64,000 nt of DNA. Source: Gammaproteobacteria bacterium. Lineage in GTDB: Bacteria; Pseudomonadota; Gammaproteobacteria; Competibacterales; Competibacteraceae. The first letter of the stretch is position 1. Each line of letters opens with the position of its first letter. The notes beneath the pieces were generated by a model. The model was not told the DNA's origin, did no database searches, and saw only the letters and a list, made by a program, of their open reading frames with translations. Of the stretch, positions 52,774 through 61,540 are shown in pieces. The translations under genes and the position numbers were made by a program. Location: the NCBI GenBank assembly GCA_024234995.1, contig JACKNF010000009.1, forward strand, positions 1-64,000, given 5' to 3'.

Positions 52774-53417
52774 AAGCGAATCCCGCGAGCCATGCGTGCC
52801 AAAGCGTTCAGCGTCGCAGCGGCAAGGCTGCTACCGCCGCGCCGGCCCAGCAGGGTGATGCAGGGTGTCTGAAATTCACTCGGGGCAACATCCCACAGTG
52901 CTTGCTTGGATTCAGCGGCGTTGATGAAACCTACAGGCATCCCAATGATCAGCGCTGGACGGGGTCCACCTTCGTCCAGCAGATCGAGCAGGCGGAACAA
53001 AGCGGTCGGGGCGTTACCGATGACGACGATAGAGCCAGCCAAGTACAACGGCCATTCGGTCATTGCCACCATGGTGCGGGTTTCACCGGTTTGGCGGGCA
53101 CGCTCGGCCACCGTGGGCGAATTCAGAAAACAATGCACGGGGCCTTGCAGATAGCGCTTGCTGATACCTTGGCTGACCATCTCGATATCGCACAGGACAT
53201 TGGCGCTTTGTTGCAAGGCTGCCAGCCCAGCGGCAACTGCGCCGGGGCTGAAGTGGAGATCGTGGACGATGCCTGGATCGCCCGAGGTATGAACCAGACG
53301 CATGGCAACTTGTTGCTGGTCAGGGTCGAAGCGGGACAAATCGGTGAGCTGGCGAATCTGCGCGAACGACTGGCGTTCGATTTCGTCAGGATCGCGGAGA
53401 TAGTCAAAGCGAGGCAT
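52770..53417 (-). CDS. cobH: Precorrin-8X methylmutase
   Basis: A 215-residue CobH/CbiC that moves the methyl group from C11 to C12 to give hydrogenobyrinic or cobyrinic acid. Recognised by VVIGNAPTALFRLLDLLDEGG, GMPVGFINAAESKQAL and the end motif CITLLGRRGGSSLAAATLNAL. Its start MPRFDYLRDPDEIERQSF is normal. A 106-base gap containing a repeat separates it from cbiX upstream. Confidence 0.94.
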   Translation of the reverse strand: MPRFDYLRDPDEIERQSFAQIRQLTDLSRFDPDQQQVAMRLVHTSGDPGIVHDLHFSPGAVAAGLAALQQSANVLCDIEMVSQGISKRYLQGPVHCFLNSPTVAERARQTGETRTMVAMTEWPLYLAGSIVVIGNAPTALFRLLDLLDEGGPRPALIIGMPVGFINAAESKQALWDVAPSEFQTPCITLLGRRGGSSLAAATLNALARMARGIRF

Positions 53418-53453
53418 GATGGCTCCAGATGTCTAATCTCGCCCAATGGGAAA

Positions 53454-53522
53454 GAGGTTGAGGGAAGGAAGTCTTTCGCTTCTCTCCCGCAAGCAGAAGA
53501 GAGGCTGGGAGGTGAGGGCGAA
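53454..53522. repeat. Intergenic repeat, copy 2
   Basis: The segment between cbiX and cobH reads CTCTCCCGCAAGC then AGAGAGGCTGGGAGGTGAGGG, sharing its end with the repeat at 1766-1789. CTCTC and GAGAG parts could form a hairpin. It reaches the last codon of cbiX. Confidence 0.45.
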
Positions 53523-53523
53523 T

Positions 53524-54429
53524 TTAGTGATCGTGATGGTGATGGTGATGGCCGTGATCGTGATGGTCATGATGATGCCCGGTCTGCGGTGCACCCTGCC
53601 AGTCTTCACGGCCAATAATGGGACCACGATAAGGACAAAACTGGCAGTTCATGTGCGCCGCGCCCTGTTCAGCTTCTTTCAGCCGCTCCAGGAAGGTTGT
53701 AACCACCAGTGGATGGGCATTGAGATAGGGTGCGACGCATGCTTGCACATCGGGATGGTGTTCCTGATAAGCAGCGGCCGTGGCCTGCACTTGTTCGACC
53801 AAGCGACCGGTGAATAGTAAGTATGGAAAGACAATGACCCGCTTGAAGCCAAGCCGGTACGTTCGCTCCAGTGCGTCGGCCATCAACGGTGCAGCAACGG
53901 CAGTATAGGCAGTTTCCGCCCAGCCAAAACCCATCCCTTCCCACAGTATCCGAGTGATCTTGCTGATGTTGGAATTGGCGTCAGGATCAGAACTGCCGCG
54001 CCCGATGACCATCAGCAACGTCTCCCGCCGGTCATAATCCGGCCCAAAGCCGGTCTCGATGCGCTCGATCCGTTCGCGGGCGACCTGCAACAGGTTCGGA
54101 TGAACACCTAAATCTGCGCCGAAGGTGATGGTCATCTCTGGATGATCCGCTTGAAAAGCATTGAGCATCGCCGGGATGTCATTCTTGATATGGCCAGCCG
54201 CCATCAATAATGCTGGCAAGGCGATGACATGCTGGAAACCTTGCTGCCGCAGTGTTTCCAGCGCCTCTGGCACACTGGGCTCAACCAGCTCTAAAAATCC
54301 CGCCAGGCAAATACGATCAGGCAGAGCCTGCTGCAATTGATTGGCCAGATTGTGAAATTCGGCAACACCGGCAGCAAGCCGGGTGCCGTGGCCGATTAGC
54401 AAAACAGCGGAAGAAGAGGGTTGGTTCAT
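53524..54429 (-). CDS. cbiX: Sirohydrochlorin cobaltochelatase CbiX, long form with histidine-rich tail
   Basis: A 301-residue class II chelatase inserting cobalt into sirohydrochlorin. Two chelatase-like halves are present; the active-site His is H14 in LLIGHGTR, and the first half also has ALPALLMAAGHIKNDIP. The C-terminus carries an MNCQFCPYR (MXCXXC) motif, as in the iron-sulfur-containing CbiX of Bacillus megaterium, followed by a run of His and Asp residues that may store cobalt. First gene of the cobalamin run, divergent from the GlpD-like gene. Confidence 0.92.
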   Translation of the reverse strand: MNQPSSSAVLLIGHGTRLAAGVAEFHNLANQLQQALPDRICLAGFLELVEPSVPEALETLRQQGFQHVIALPALLMAAGHIKNDIPAMLNAFQADHPEMTITFGADLGVHPNLLQVARERIERIETGFGPDYDRRETLLMVIGRGSSDPDANSNISKITRILWEGMGFGWAETAYTAVAAPLMADALERTYRLGFKRVIVFPYLLFTGRLVEQVQATAAAYQEHHPDVQACVAPYLNAHPLVVTTFLERLKEAEQGAAHMNCQFCPYRGPIIGREDWQGAPQTGHHHDHHDHGHHHHHHDH

Positions 54430-54613
54430 GGGCAGCGTCGTCTTCGGGTTCGAAAGCGGGATTATTTAGAATTATAGGAGGTTTAAACCGGGCCTGTCAT
54501 GATTGAGTCTTTTACCCAGTCAACCAATCAACCAGTCTATTGGGGTCAAACAGGATAGAGTGAGCTGCCAGGATGAGTTGGAGCATTTTGGTCCTTTTAC
54601 CGAAGGAGCCGCC

Positions 54614-56236
54614 ATGCAACTCCGCGAGAGCAACATTCAAAAGTTGAAGCAGGGTGTTTACGACGTCTTGATCATCGGTGGGGGCATCAACGGCGCGGTT
54701 TCCGCCGCTGCCCTGTCTGGCAAGGGTGCGCGGGTGGCATTGATTGATCAGCGTGATTTCGCGGGTTTCACCAGCCAGCAATCATCGAATCTAGTTTGGG
54801 GCGGTATCAAGTATCTAGAAAATCGGGATTATGCATTGGTTCGCAAGCTGTGCCTGAGCCGCAATCACCTCATGCGAAATTACCCGTCGCGCGTCAGAGA
54901 AATCCGCTTTTTCACCACCGTTGACCACGGGTTCCGCTTTCATCCACTGTTTCTGTGGGTAGGAACCTGGGTGTACTGGCTGTTCGGGAACGGCTTTACC
55001 CAAGCCCCGCGTCTGCTGTCTAAACGCACTATTCAACGCGAGGAATCAGCGGTTGACATCCGGAATGCTGCCGGTGGTTTTGAGTATTCCGACGCCTACT
55101 TGCCTGATAGTGATGCTCGTTTTGTATTTCAGTTCGTGCGCTCGTCGATGGATCGCGGCTGCATCGCTGCTAACTATGTGGAATCACTTGGCGCACGCCG
55201 TGAAGGTAATTTCTGGATCACCCAGGCGCGGGATGTTATCGAGAGCCGGAAGATGGAAATCCGTTCTAAGGTATTGATCAACGCAGCCGGTCCGTTCGTG
55301 GATTATCACAATACGCTGACCGGCGAACGGACCAAATATCACCATGTGTTTTCCAAAGGCATCCATCTGATTGTTCCCCGGATCACCTGCTATCAACGAA
55401 TTCTGGCTTTCTTCGCTGACGATGGACGGCTGTTCTTCGTTATACCGATGGGCATACGCACCTGCATCGGCACTACTGATACCCAGGTGGAATCGCCTTT
55501 CACCGGAGTAACCAATGAAGATCGCCAGTTTGTGCTTGATACCATCAATAAGCACCTGAATCTTGAGCAGCCGCTGACTTGCGCCGATATCATCGCTGAG
55601 CGTTGCGGAGTGCGGCCGCTGGTGGTAAAGGCCCGGCGTGACGGTAATATTGAGGATTGGTTTCAATTATCGCGTAAACATCAAATCGACGTTGATCGAG
55701 CCAAGGCGCATCTCAGCATCTTCGGCGGTAAGCTGACAAACTGCATCAGTACCGGCGATGAAATTTCGGACATTGTTGCTCAGCTTGGCATCGCCTTGCC
55801 GCATCGGGATTGTCTATGGTATGGCGAACCGCATCTCTCAGTGCGCAAGGAATATCTGCACCAAGCCCGATTGATGAATCTCGATAGTTACACCTTGCCA
55901 GAATCTATTGAGAGCCTCAGCAGCCGGTTATGGCGGCGCTATGATCAACAGGCATTTGAACTGCTGACCAAAATTCGCGAGGACCCGCATCAGGCGGAAG
56001 TGTTAATCAAGGGTACCGGTTATCTTCGTTGCGAAATCCAACTGGCCAAGCATCGGGAAATGATCGTCAAGCTGGAAGATTTCCTGCGCCGGCGCTCCAA
56101 GATTGCCTTGGTAATGCGTCATGAGGATATCCGCAACGCCGAAGGTTTGATGGAAGCGTGCGAAATCCTGTTCGGCGACCAAGCCCGGCAAAAATTTGAT
56201 GAGTACTTTCAGGAACAACCAGCTAAGTTCATGTGA
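54614..56236 (+). CDS. Glycerol-3-phosphate dehydrogenase/oxidase-like FAD protein
   Basis: A 540-residue flavoprotein of the GlpD family. The FAD-binding GGGING is at 22-27 in YDVLIIGGGINGAVSA, followed by DQRDFAGFTSQQSSNLVWGGIKYLE, which is the family signature around the FAD; a C-terminal alpha-helical domain completes it. GlpD oxidises sn-glycerol 3-phosphate to dihydroxyacetone phosphate and feeds the quinone pool, matching the bc1/cbb3 chain in the window. ATG 54614 has AAGGAG six bases upstream; an upstream in-frame ATG at 54503 is less likely. No glpK or glpF is adjacent. Confidence 0.85.
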   Translation: MQLRESNIQKLKQGVYDVLIIGGGINGAVSAAALSGKGARVALIDQRDFAGFTSQQSSNLVWGGIKYLENRDYALVRKLCLSRNHLMRNYPSRVREIRFFTTVDHGFRFHPLFLWVGTWVYWLFGNGFTQAPRLLSKRTIQREESAVDIRNAAGGFEYSDAYLPDSDARFVFQFVRSSMDRGCIAANYVESLGARREGNFWITQARDVIESRKMEIRSKVLINAAGPFVDYHNTLTGERTKYHHVFSKGIHLIVPRITCYQRILAFFADDGRLFFVIPMGIRTCIGTTDTQVESPFTGVTNEDRQFVLDTINKHLNLEQPLTCADIIAERCGVRPLVVKARRDGNIEDWFQLSRKHQIDVDRAKAHLSIFGGKLTNCISTGDEISDIVAQLGIALPHRDCLWYGEPHLSVRKEYLHQARLMNLDSYTLPESIESLSSRLWRRYDQQAFELLTKIREDPHQAEVLIKGTGYLRCEIQLAKHREMIVKLEDFLRRRSKIALVMRHEDIRNAEGLMEACEILFGDQARQKFDEYFQEQPAKFM

Positions 56237-56262
56237 CTGCGGCTTCACCTGAGCTTATACCG

Positions 56263-56290
56263 TTTCTGAATAGAATTGAGCTTTTAGTAG
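56263..56290. repeat. Short dispersed repeat, copy B
   Basis: Matches the 21731-21759 segment (18-base core with one change and a similar tail). It lies 26 bases after the GlpD-like gene. Confidence 0.45.
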
Positions 56291-56344
56291 GTTGGTCTGA
56301 ACACCGTGAAGCCTAACATCCTGGCTCATTGTTGGGCAGCGTGG

Positions 56345-56383
56345 CATAACCTGCCGGAACCGGTAGCTCGAAGGCAGGTTATG
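56345..56383. terminator. Hairpin between convergent genes
   Basis: CATAACCTGCC (56345-56355) pairs perfectly with GGCAGGTTATG (56373-56383) around a 17-base loop. It lies between the convergent GlpD-like gene and the chemoreceptor gene and may terminate either transcript, although no T tract follows on either side. Confidence 0.45.
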
Positions 56384-56400
56384 GCTAGCGCCTAACCCGT

Positions 56401-56424
56401 CTACGATTCTACGATTCTACGATT
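56401..56424. repeat. Tandem 8-base repeat, three copies
   Basis: Three perfect copies of CTACGATT lie in a row just before the chemoreceptor stop codon region. Nothing suggests function. Confidence 0.6.
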
Positions 56425-56444
56425 CATCCAATCAGCCTAAGACA

Positions 56445-58361
56445 CTACCCTGCAACACTCACTTTAGAGGCCACTTTTTTCAGGAGCGCCACGATGTGAT
56501 CGGACATCCGATCAACCTGGGCCAGCTCCGCCTCAGCCTGATTGGTCTTCCCTTCTTTTTTCAAAGAAACCAGCGTCTTGATCCGAGTGTGGAATTGGGC
56601 ATGTTCTTTTTCCATCGCCTGCATTTCATTGAGGTGTCCATATTTTTCCATACCACCCGAATAAATCCATTTCCCCAGATCGCAGTCCCGATGCGAAGTC
56701 AGTTGCGCTTCGGTCAATGTCTCCTTGCCATTCAGAAAGCGCCGCAGCCGTGTCTTCCAGGCCAGGTGTTTATTCGCCGCCGAGGTAAAATCGATGGTGG
56801 TTGACGCACTCTGTTCCAGCTTGAAGAAGCGCGTCATCATCTCCTGCAGTTTACGGGATTGGTCACCCATGGACTGGCTGGTAGTGGTGGTCTGTTCGAC
56901 CAGTGCCGCGTTCTGCTGGGTGACTTGATCCATTTGCAGAATGGCTTGGTTGACCTGTTCGATGCCACCGGCCTGCTCGCGGGCGGCAGTGGCCATCTCG
57001 GCGACGATATCGCTGACTTTCTTGATCGCGGTGACAATCTCTTTCAGAGTCTGGCCGGATTGCTCGACCAGATGGCTGCCGTCCTTCACCTTACTGACGC
57101 TATCGGTGATCAGTAACTTGATCTCCTTGGCGGCATCCGCGCTGCGCTGGGCCAGCTTGCGCACCTCGCCGGCGACTACGGCGAATCCCCGCCCTTGTTC
57201 CCCGGCGCGGGCGGCTTCCACCGCGGCATTCAGGGCCAGCAGGTTGGTCTGGAAAGCGATTTCGTCGATTACCCCGATGATGTCGCCAATCTTACGGCTG
57301 CTCTGATGAATGGCGCTCATGGCGGCGACCGCCTGGTCGACCACCTGGCCGCCTTGTTCGGCCTGCGACCGGGCGGCGCTGGCTAGTTGATCGGCTTGCC
57401 CTGCGTTGCCGGCACTTTGCTTGACCGTGCTGGTCAGCTCTTCCATTGAGGTGGCGGTTTCTTCCAGCGCGGCGGCTTGCTCCTCGGTGCGCTGTGCCAA
57501 GTCGGCGTTGCTTTGAGCGATTTGGGTAGCAGTGGAACTTACCTGCAAGGTGGATTCGGTGACTTGGGTCACCATTTTTCTCAGCTGCGTCGCCATGTCG
57601 CGCATGGTGGCATAAATCCCCGTCTCCTTACCGGTATTGGTAAAGTGCACTGTCAAGTCACCTGCGGCAATCTGGCCAGTAAGCGCCGCTATCTCCGCTG
57701 GCTCGCCGCCGATGGGGCGCATGAGACTTCTGATGATCAAGTAAGTAATGCTGCTCAGGAGTACAACAATACTCAAAACGACTCCTGAAATATCGAGAAG
57801 TAACTGGTCAATAATTGAGAAAAAATCACTTTTTTTAATACCTGTATAGGTGATACCGATCACCTCTCCAGCGGCATTTTTAATCGGGTCATAGGCTGTT
57901 AAATAGGTCTCATCAAGGATATCCGCTACCCCTCGATAGGGTTGCCCCTTACCCAGCACGGTATCCATGACTGGACCGGGATCCAGTTTCGTTCCAACAG
58001 CGCGTGAACCGTCTGCTTTCAGGACATTGGTCGAGACACGGGTATCACCCATGAAGATCGTTGCGGTAATGCCCAATAAGTTCTTGATTTCATCAACGAC
58101 ATCAAAATTGTCGTTGACGGCGTGATCTCCAAAAAATAATTTCCCGTCGGTAATTCGAAAATCGCTTCCTTTCTGTTTGATGACTGACCAAGCGACCCGC
58201 ATATTAATATCTTGTCTAGCAATCGCTTGGCTTTCAATGTGTCGATACAATAACAAATAAACAATAAGACTCACTGACCCTGCGAGCAGTATTAAGCTCA
58301 CTATATTCAAGCTAACAACTTTGAATGAAAATGGTAGCTTTTTAATAAAAAACATAATCAT
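56445..58361 (-). CDS. Methyl-accepting chemotaxis protein with Cache sensor and C-terminal CZB domain
   Basis: A 638-residue chemoreceptor. A transmembrane helix at about 16-36, a periplasmic single Cache_3-type domain (about 40-180, with ADILDETYLTAYDPIKNAAGEVIG), a second helix at about 190-212, HAMP, and the signalling tip EIAFQTNLLALNAAVEAARAGEQGRGFAVVA are visible. The last 100 residues form a chemoreceptor zinc-binding (CZB) domain with HLAWKTRL, CDLGKWIY and HAQFH ligands, reported in other CZB proteins to sense zinc or hypochlorous acid. The first part of the gene is AT-rich. GGGAG precedes the ATG at 58361. Confidence 0.93.
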   Translation of the reverse strand: MIMFFIKKLPFSFKVVSLNIVSLILLAGSVSLIVYLLLYRHIESQAIARQDINMRVAWSVIKQKGSDFRITDGKLFFGDHAVNDNFDVVDEIKNLLGITATIFMGDTRVSTNVLKADGSRAVGTKLDPGPVMDTVLGKGQPYRGVADILDETYLTAYDPIKNAAGEVIGITYTGIKKSDFFSIIDQLLLDISGVVLSIVVLLSSITYLIIRSLMRPIGGEPAEIAALTGQIAAGDLTVHFTNTGKETGIYATMRDMATQLRKMVTQVTESTLQVSSTATQIAQSNADLAQRTEEQAAALEETATSMEELTSTVKQSAGNAGQADQLASAARSQAEQGGQVVDQAVAAMSAIHQSSRKIGDIIGVIDEIAFQTNLLALNAAVEAARAGEQGRGFAVVAGEVRKLAQRSADAAKEIKLLITDSVSKVKDGSHLVEQSGQTLKEIVTAIKKVSDIVAEMATAAREQAGGIEQVNQAILQMDQVTQQNAALVEQTTTTSQSMGDQSRKLQEMMTRFFKLEQSASTTIDFTSAANKHLAWKTRLRRFLNGKETLTEAQLTSHRDCDLGKWIYSGGMEKYGHLNEMQAMEKEHAQFHTRIKTLVSLKKEGKTNQAEAELAQVDRMSDHIVALLKKVASKVSVAG

Positions 58362-58384
58362 ACTGCTCCCATTATTATTTGTTA

Positions 58385-58560
58385 TTTATAAGAAGCACAT
58401 ATCAAAGCCACGCAACAACAGGTAAATCTGCTGGTGAAGTTAACGTGCTTCCAGCAGGAAGAGCATCGTCATCATCACCAGCGTCATGTGATGGTGCCAG
58501 CCGCAGCGCCAGCCACGGATTTGATAGTCGCCTAGCCCGGCATCCATCGCGTCAATATAG
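58385..58560 (-). pseudogene. Relic of an IS701/IS4-type transposase C-terminus
   Basis: Reading the minus strand from about 58560, the translation gives GLGDYQIRGWRCGWHHHM followed by TLVMMTMLFLLEAR, a stop at 58440-58442, then LHQQIYLLLRGFDM. This matches the pattern of the last part of DDE transposases of the IS701 type (LGL-DYQ-R-W-GWHHHMALVMLAMLF-LEER-LH). The rest of the transposase and any terminal repeats were not found. The relic lies directly upstream of the chemoreceptor gene. Confidence 0.6.
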
Positions 58561-58786
58561 TGAAATCCGCTGTCACAAGACAAGTGGTCTTTATTGATAA
58601 TATTGAAAAAAGTGAGGTTATAGGGTGACTCACAACCAAACCCAAATCCCCTCTGAGTGTCACAATATGCGTAACCATTGAGGATGCAAAAACACCAGCC
58701 TCAAGTAATTGGTTCATTTTTATTAATTACATTGCTATTATGTATAACTAACATAAAACTTTTCTACTATAAAAATGTGCTTTAGC

Positions 58787-60073
58787 TTATTGTTTTCTAG
58801 CTATAGAAGAGTCATTTATCACAAATGGTTTATAGGTATTCTTCTCTAGAATATTCAATGAAATCAATTTATAACCAGATGAATTTTCTTGGTTAAATTC
58901 AATTTTTAATCCTCCTAATTCCAATGGTTTCTGGTATGCTGTCTTGATGAAATTATCCCGCGTGATGGGTTCTTTCATCGACTTCAAAATAGCTAAGAAC
59001 AATCGGCCTGCAATATAACCTTCGAGGTTTACGTGATTGAAATCATTTTCGAGGCTATTTCTAGCATCCCTAACGATTGGGAGAGATGCATCTAAATCCG
59101 GCACTACTTGAGTAACAATAATTTCATCGTTGATAGAATAATTTGATAAGTGCTTGCTAAGAGCATAGCCTGCAGCTGTTGCAGAGATTGCACCAAAATG
59201 CCAAGTTTCATTTTTATGACGCGAATATGCAATAAAATCGGCTGCAACTTTCGGAACAGCCACGAGGATAACAAACCGGCATGGTTTTCCACTCTTCCGC
59301 CCCCATTCTTTTAAGGAGAGATATCCATCTCTAATGAGTATGGTTTCATGGGGGTAAAATCCAATTGGTCCAAGATTATTAGGAGCAGGATTAATTCCAT
59401 TCATTGTCATATCAAGGATATGATCTAATTTATCAATAATAGTCTGTGTTTGAGGAAAACCCTTTAGTCCATTTTTAAAGCCGTTAATTGCCGCCACACC
59501 AAATACATCATTTTGGGCAAAAATACAGATTTGATCTGGTTTAATACCTGTATTAGTTACAACGGTAACCAGTGTGGCTACTTCGTCGGTAGTCTGGGGG
59601 CGATAATTCAGTGTATCATTGGTATTGACATCACCAAGCGTATAGAAACCCACGCTGGGTATTTGGTTTGCTTTGAGGACTGGCATTAATTCCAAGGTTT
59701 GAAGTGCTCCAATGTTACCTAGCATCAGAAAAACACCTTTATCAATTAATTGATTGGCTGCTTGAATCGTGGTAATGGGGTCACTTGAATCATCCATTAC
59801 CTCAAATTCAATTTTTCGGCCTTGTACGATCTGATTTGCTAACGCAGCATCAATGCCTTTTTTCATATGAATGCCGTAATAATCATTATCTCCAGTTAAA
59901 GGCATTATGGCGCCAATACGGATATATGTATCGGTTATTCCAGGATCAACCTCTGCCGAGTAAGCCTGGCTAGCACTAATGATATAGCAATATAATAATA
60001 AAAATATAAATAGAAAATTTTGTAATTTTAATTTAAATTTTTTTGTGTTAAAAAAATATATATAAATATACAT
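58787..60073 (-). CDS. Orphan ABC-type branched-chain amino acid/urea-like substrate-binding protein
   Basis: A 428-residue periplasmic type I binding protein (Peripla_BP_6/LivJ-like). A signal peptide (FLFIFLLLYCYIISASQAYSA) precedes YIRIGAIMPLTGDNDYYGIHMKKGIDAALAN, the usual ligand-cleft start, and DDSSDPITTIQAANQLID. No permease or ATPase gene is adjacent, so it may serve a receptor rather than a transporter; the nearby chemoreceptor is a candidate partner. Composition is strongly AT-rich compared with neighbours, with many AAT, AAA and ATT codons, suggesting recent acquisition. Confidence 0.85.
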   Translation of the reverse strand: MYIYIYFFNTKKFKLKLQNFLFIFLLLYCYIISASQAYSAEVDPGITDTYIRIGAIMPLTGDNDYYGIHMKKGIDAALANQIVQGRKIEFEVMDDSSDPITTIQAANQLIDKGVFLMLGNIGALQTLELMPVLKANQIPSVGFYTLGDVNTNDTLNYRPQTTDEVATLVTVVTNTGIKPDQICIFAQNDVFGVAAINGFKNGLKGFPQTQTIIDKLDHILDMTMNGINPAPNNLGPIGFYPHETILIRDGYLSLKEWGRKSGKPCRFVILVAVPKVAADFIAYSRHKNETWHFGAISATAAGYALSKHLSNYSINDEIIVTQVVPDLDASLPIVRDARNSLENDFNHVNLEGYIAGRLFLAILKSMKEPITRDNFIKTAYQKPLELGGLKIEFNQENSSGYKLISLNILEKNTYKPFVINDSSIARKQ

Positions 60074-60511
60074 AAATTTCTCTTTAATCGGATTTAAAGA
60101 TAGACGGAATCAGTAGTTAGCCTGAATTACGAAGTTTTTTTCGGAAATTCTTCAAAAGAAGATAAATTATCACTAAAATAAAGCCGTCATATTTCAATTT
60201 AATGAAATTTTTGGCGATATTTGTGAATTTTTATGGTGAAGCTGGATATTTTATTGATCGTGCTGAGATTTCCTGATTATGATTTATAGAAATTTTTCAG
60301 GAACTCTTATGAGTATGAAGGATGACGTTCCCTTGGGAATCATTGAGGAGTTAAGAGAGATGATTCAATAGAAGAATGAAGAGAAACCGGGTGTTTGCAG
60401 GCTTTGGTGACCCGTAACTTTCAAGGTGCCTAGCAGGGCATTTTTGAAGAAGGAAAACCAAAAAGGGCGTGTTGTGAGCACGCCCTGTCTTTATTTCACC
60501 GTGTCAAGGCT
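60074..60511. other. AT-rich intergenic region
   Basis: About 440 bases, AT-rich up to roughly 60320. It likely holds the promoter of the binding-protein gene. A 20-codon frame (ATG 60309 to TAG 60371) with AGGA ahead of it is present but too short to support as a gene. The aqpZ terminator lies at its right end. Confidence 0.4.
60452..60486 (-). terminator. Rho-independent terminator after aqpZ
   Basis: On the minus strand AGGGCGTG pairs perfectly with CACGCCCT (60464-60471 with 60479-60486) around seven bases, followed by TTTTGGTTTT. It closes the aqpZ transcript. Confidence 0.85.
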
Positions 60512-61231
60512 TCAGGAAGGATGATCGTTGGCCATCCAGCGATGGAAGAAACCCGCTGCTGCTGCGCCGGCGATCGGCGCCAGCCAGAACAACCACAATT
60601 GCTGCAAAGCCCAGCCGCCGACAAAGATTGCCTGGCTGGTGCTACGCGCCGGATTAACCGAGGTATTGGTCACCGGAATGCTGATAAGGTGGATCAGGGT
60701 CAGGCACAAGCCAATGGCAATAGGGGCAAAACCGGTTGGCGTGTTTTTATGGGTCGAACCTAGAATGACAATCAGGAAGAAGAAGGTCATGACCACCTCA
60801 GACACCAGTGCGGCATTCAGGCCATAACCACCCGGTGAATGTTCACCAAAACCGTTGGCAGCAAAACCGCTAGAGACCACATCAAATCCTGGCTTTCCGG
60901 TCGCGATGAGGTAGATGATGCCGGCACCGGCAATAGCGCCTAGCACCTGAGCGATGATGTAAGGGATTAAATCAGCAGTTGGAAGGCGGCCACCAGCCCA
61001 CAAGCCAACTGAGACAGCGGGGTTGAGATGGCAACCAGAAATATGACCGATAGCGTAAGCCATGGTTAACACAGTGAGGCCGAAAGCCAGTGACACCCCC
61101 ACGAGCGCGATACCGAGAGGGTATTTGTCAGGGCCGTAAAACACAGCAGCCAGTACAGCGCTGCCGCAACCACCCAACACAAGCCAGAGAGTGCCGATGA
61201 ATTCAGCAGCAAGACGATTGGCAATTGGCAT
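60512..61231 (-). CDS. aqpZ: Aquaporin Z
   Basis: A 239-residue water channel with six membrane helices and two NPA loops: HLNPAVSVGLWAGG (N70) and SVNPARSTSQAIFVGGWALQQLWLFW. The selectivity-filter residues expected of AqpZ (Phe in AFGLTVL, His in IHLISIPVTNTSVNPAR, Arg after the second NPA) are present, so it is a water-selective channel rather than a glycerol facilitator. Length is normal. It is monocistronic with its own terminator. Confidence 0.95.
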   Translation of the reverse strand: MPIANRLAAEFIGTLWLVLGGCGSAVLAAVFYGPDKYPLGIALVGVSLAFGLTVLTMAYAIGHISGCHLNPAVSVGLWAGGRLPTADLIPYIIAQVLGAIAGAGIIYLIATGKPGFDVVSSGFAANGFGEHSPGGYGLNAALVSEVVMTFFFLIVILGSTHKNTPTGFAPIAIGLCLTLIHLISIPVTNTSVNPARSTSQAIFVGGWALQQLWLFWLAPIAGAAAAGFFHRWMANDHPS

Positions 61232-61540
61232 AAGAATCCTTTATGAATTAGATAAATAGAGGTATATTGATTAAATCAAAACCTTTGCAGAAGGTTCTTG
61301 CTCCCGGATGTTCCCTCAAGGTTGAGGCTTCAAATCCAATGGAATTGCCGATGGCAGTTTAAGCGCCAGACGGTGTCTCATTATATAGTCCCTTATATCC
61401 GCAACTCCACCATCTGCGTAAGGGGGCGCTATTGTAGCGGCAGACCAGCAATACCAGCGAAATCATAGAGTAGCTTAATATATCGTATAGTTAATAGCTG
61501 AATGAAAGAGTTATGTTATTAATGAGCTATGCATATCCAT
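61232..61540. other. Intergenic region between aqpZ and pqiC
   Basis: About 310 bases, with the aqpZ promoter and the end of the pqi transcript. A small hairpin AACCTT-TGCAG-AAGGTT lies at about 61282-61298. No gene was seen. Confidence 0.4.

Noticed and set aside
52686..53618. 310-codon plus-strand frame opposite cobH and cbiX
   Set aside because: It is antisense to well-supported genes and includes repeat sequence; no motif is recognisable.
60309..60371. 20-codon frame with AGGA ahead of its ATG
   Set aside because: Too short and without recognisable features; chance occurrence in AT-rich DNA is likely.
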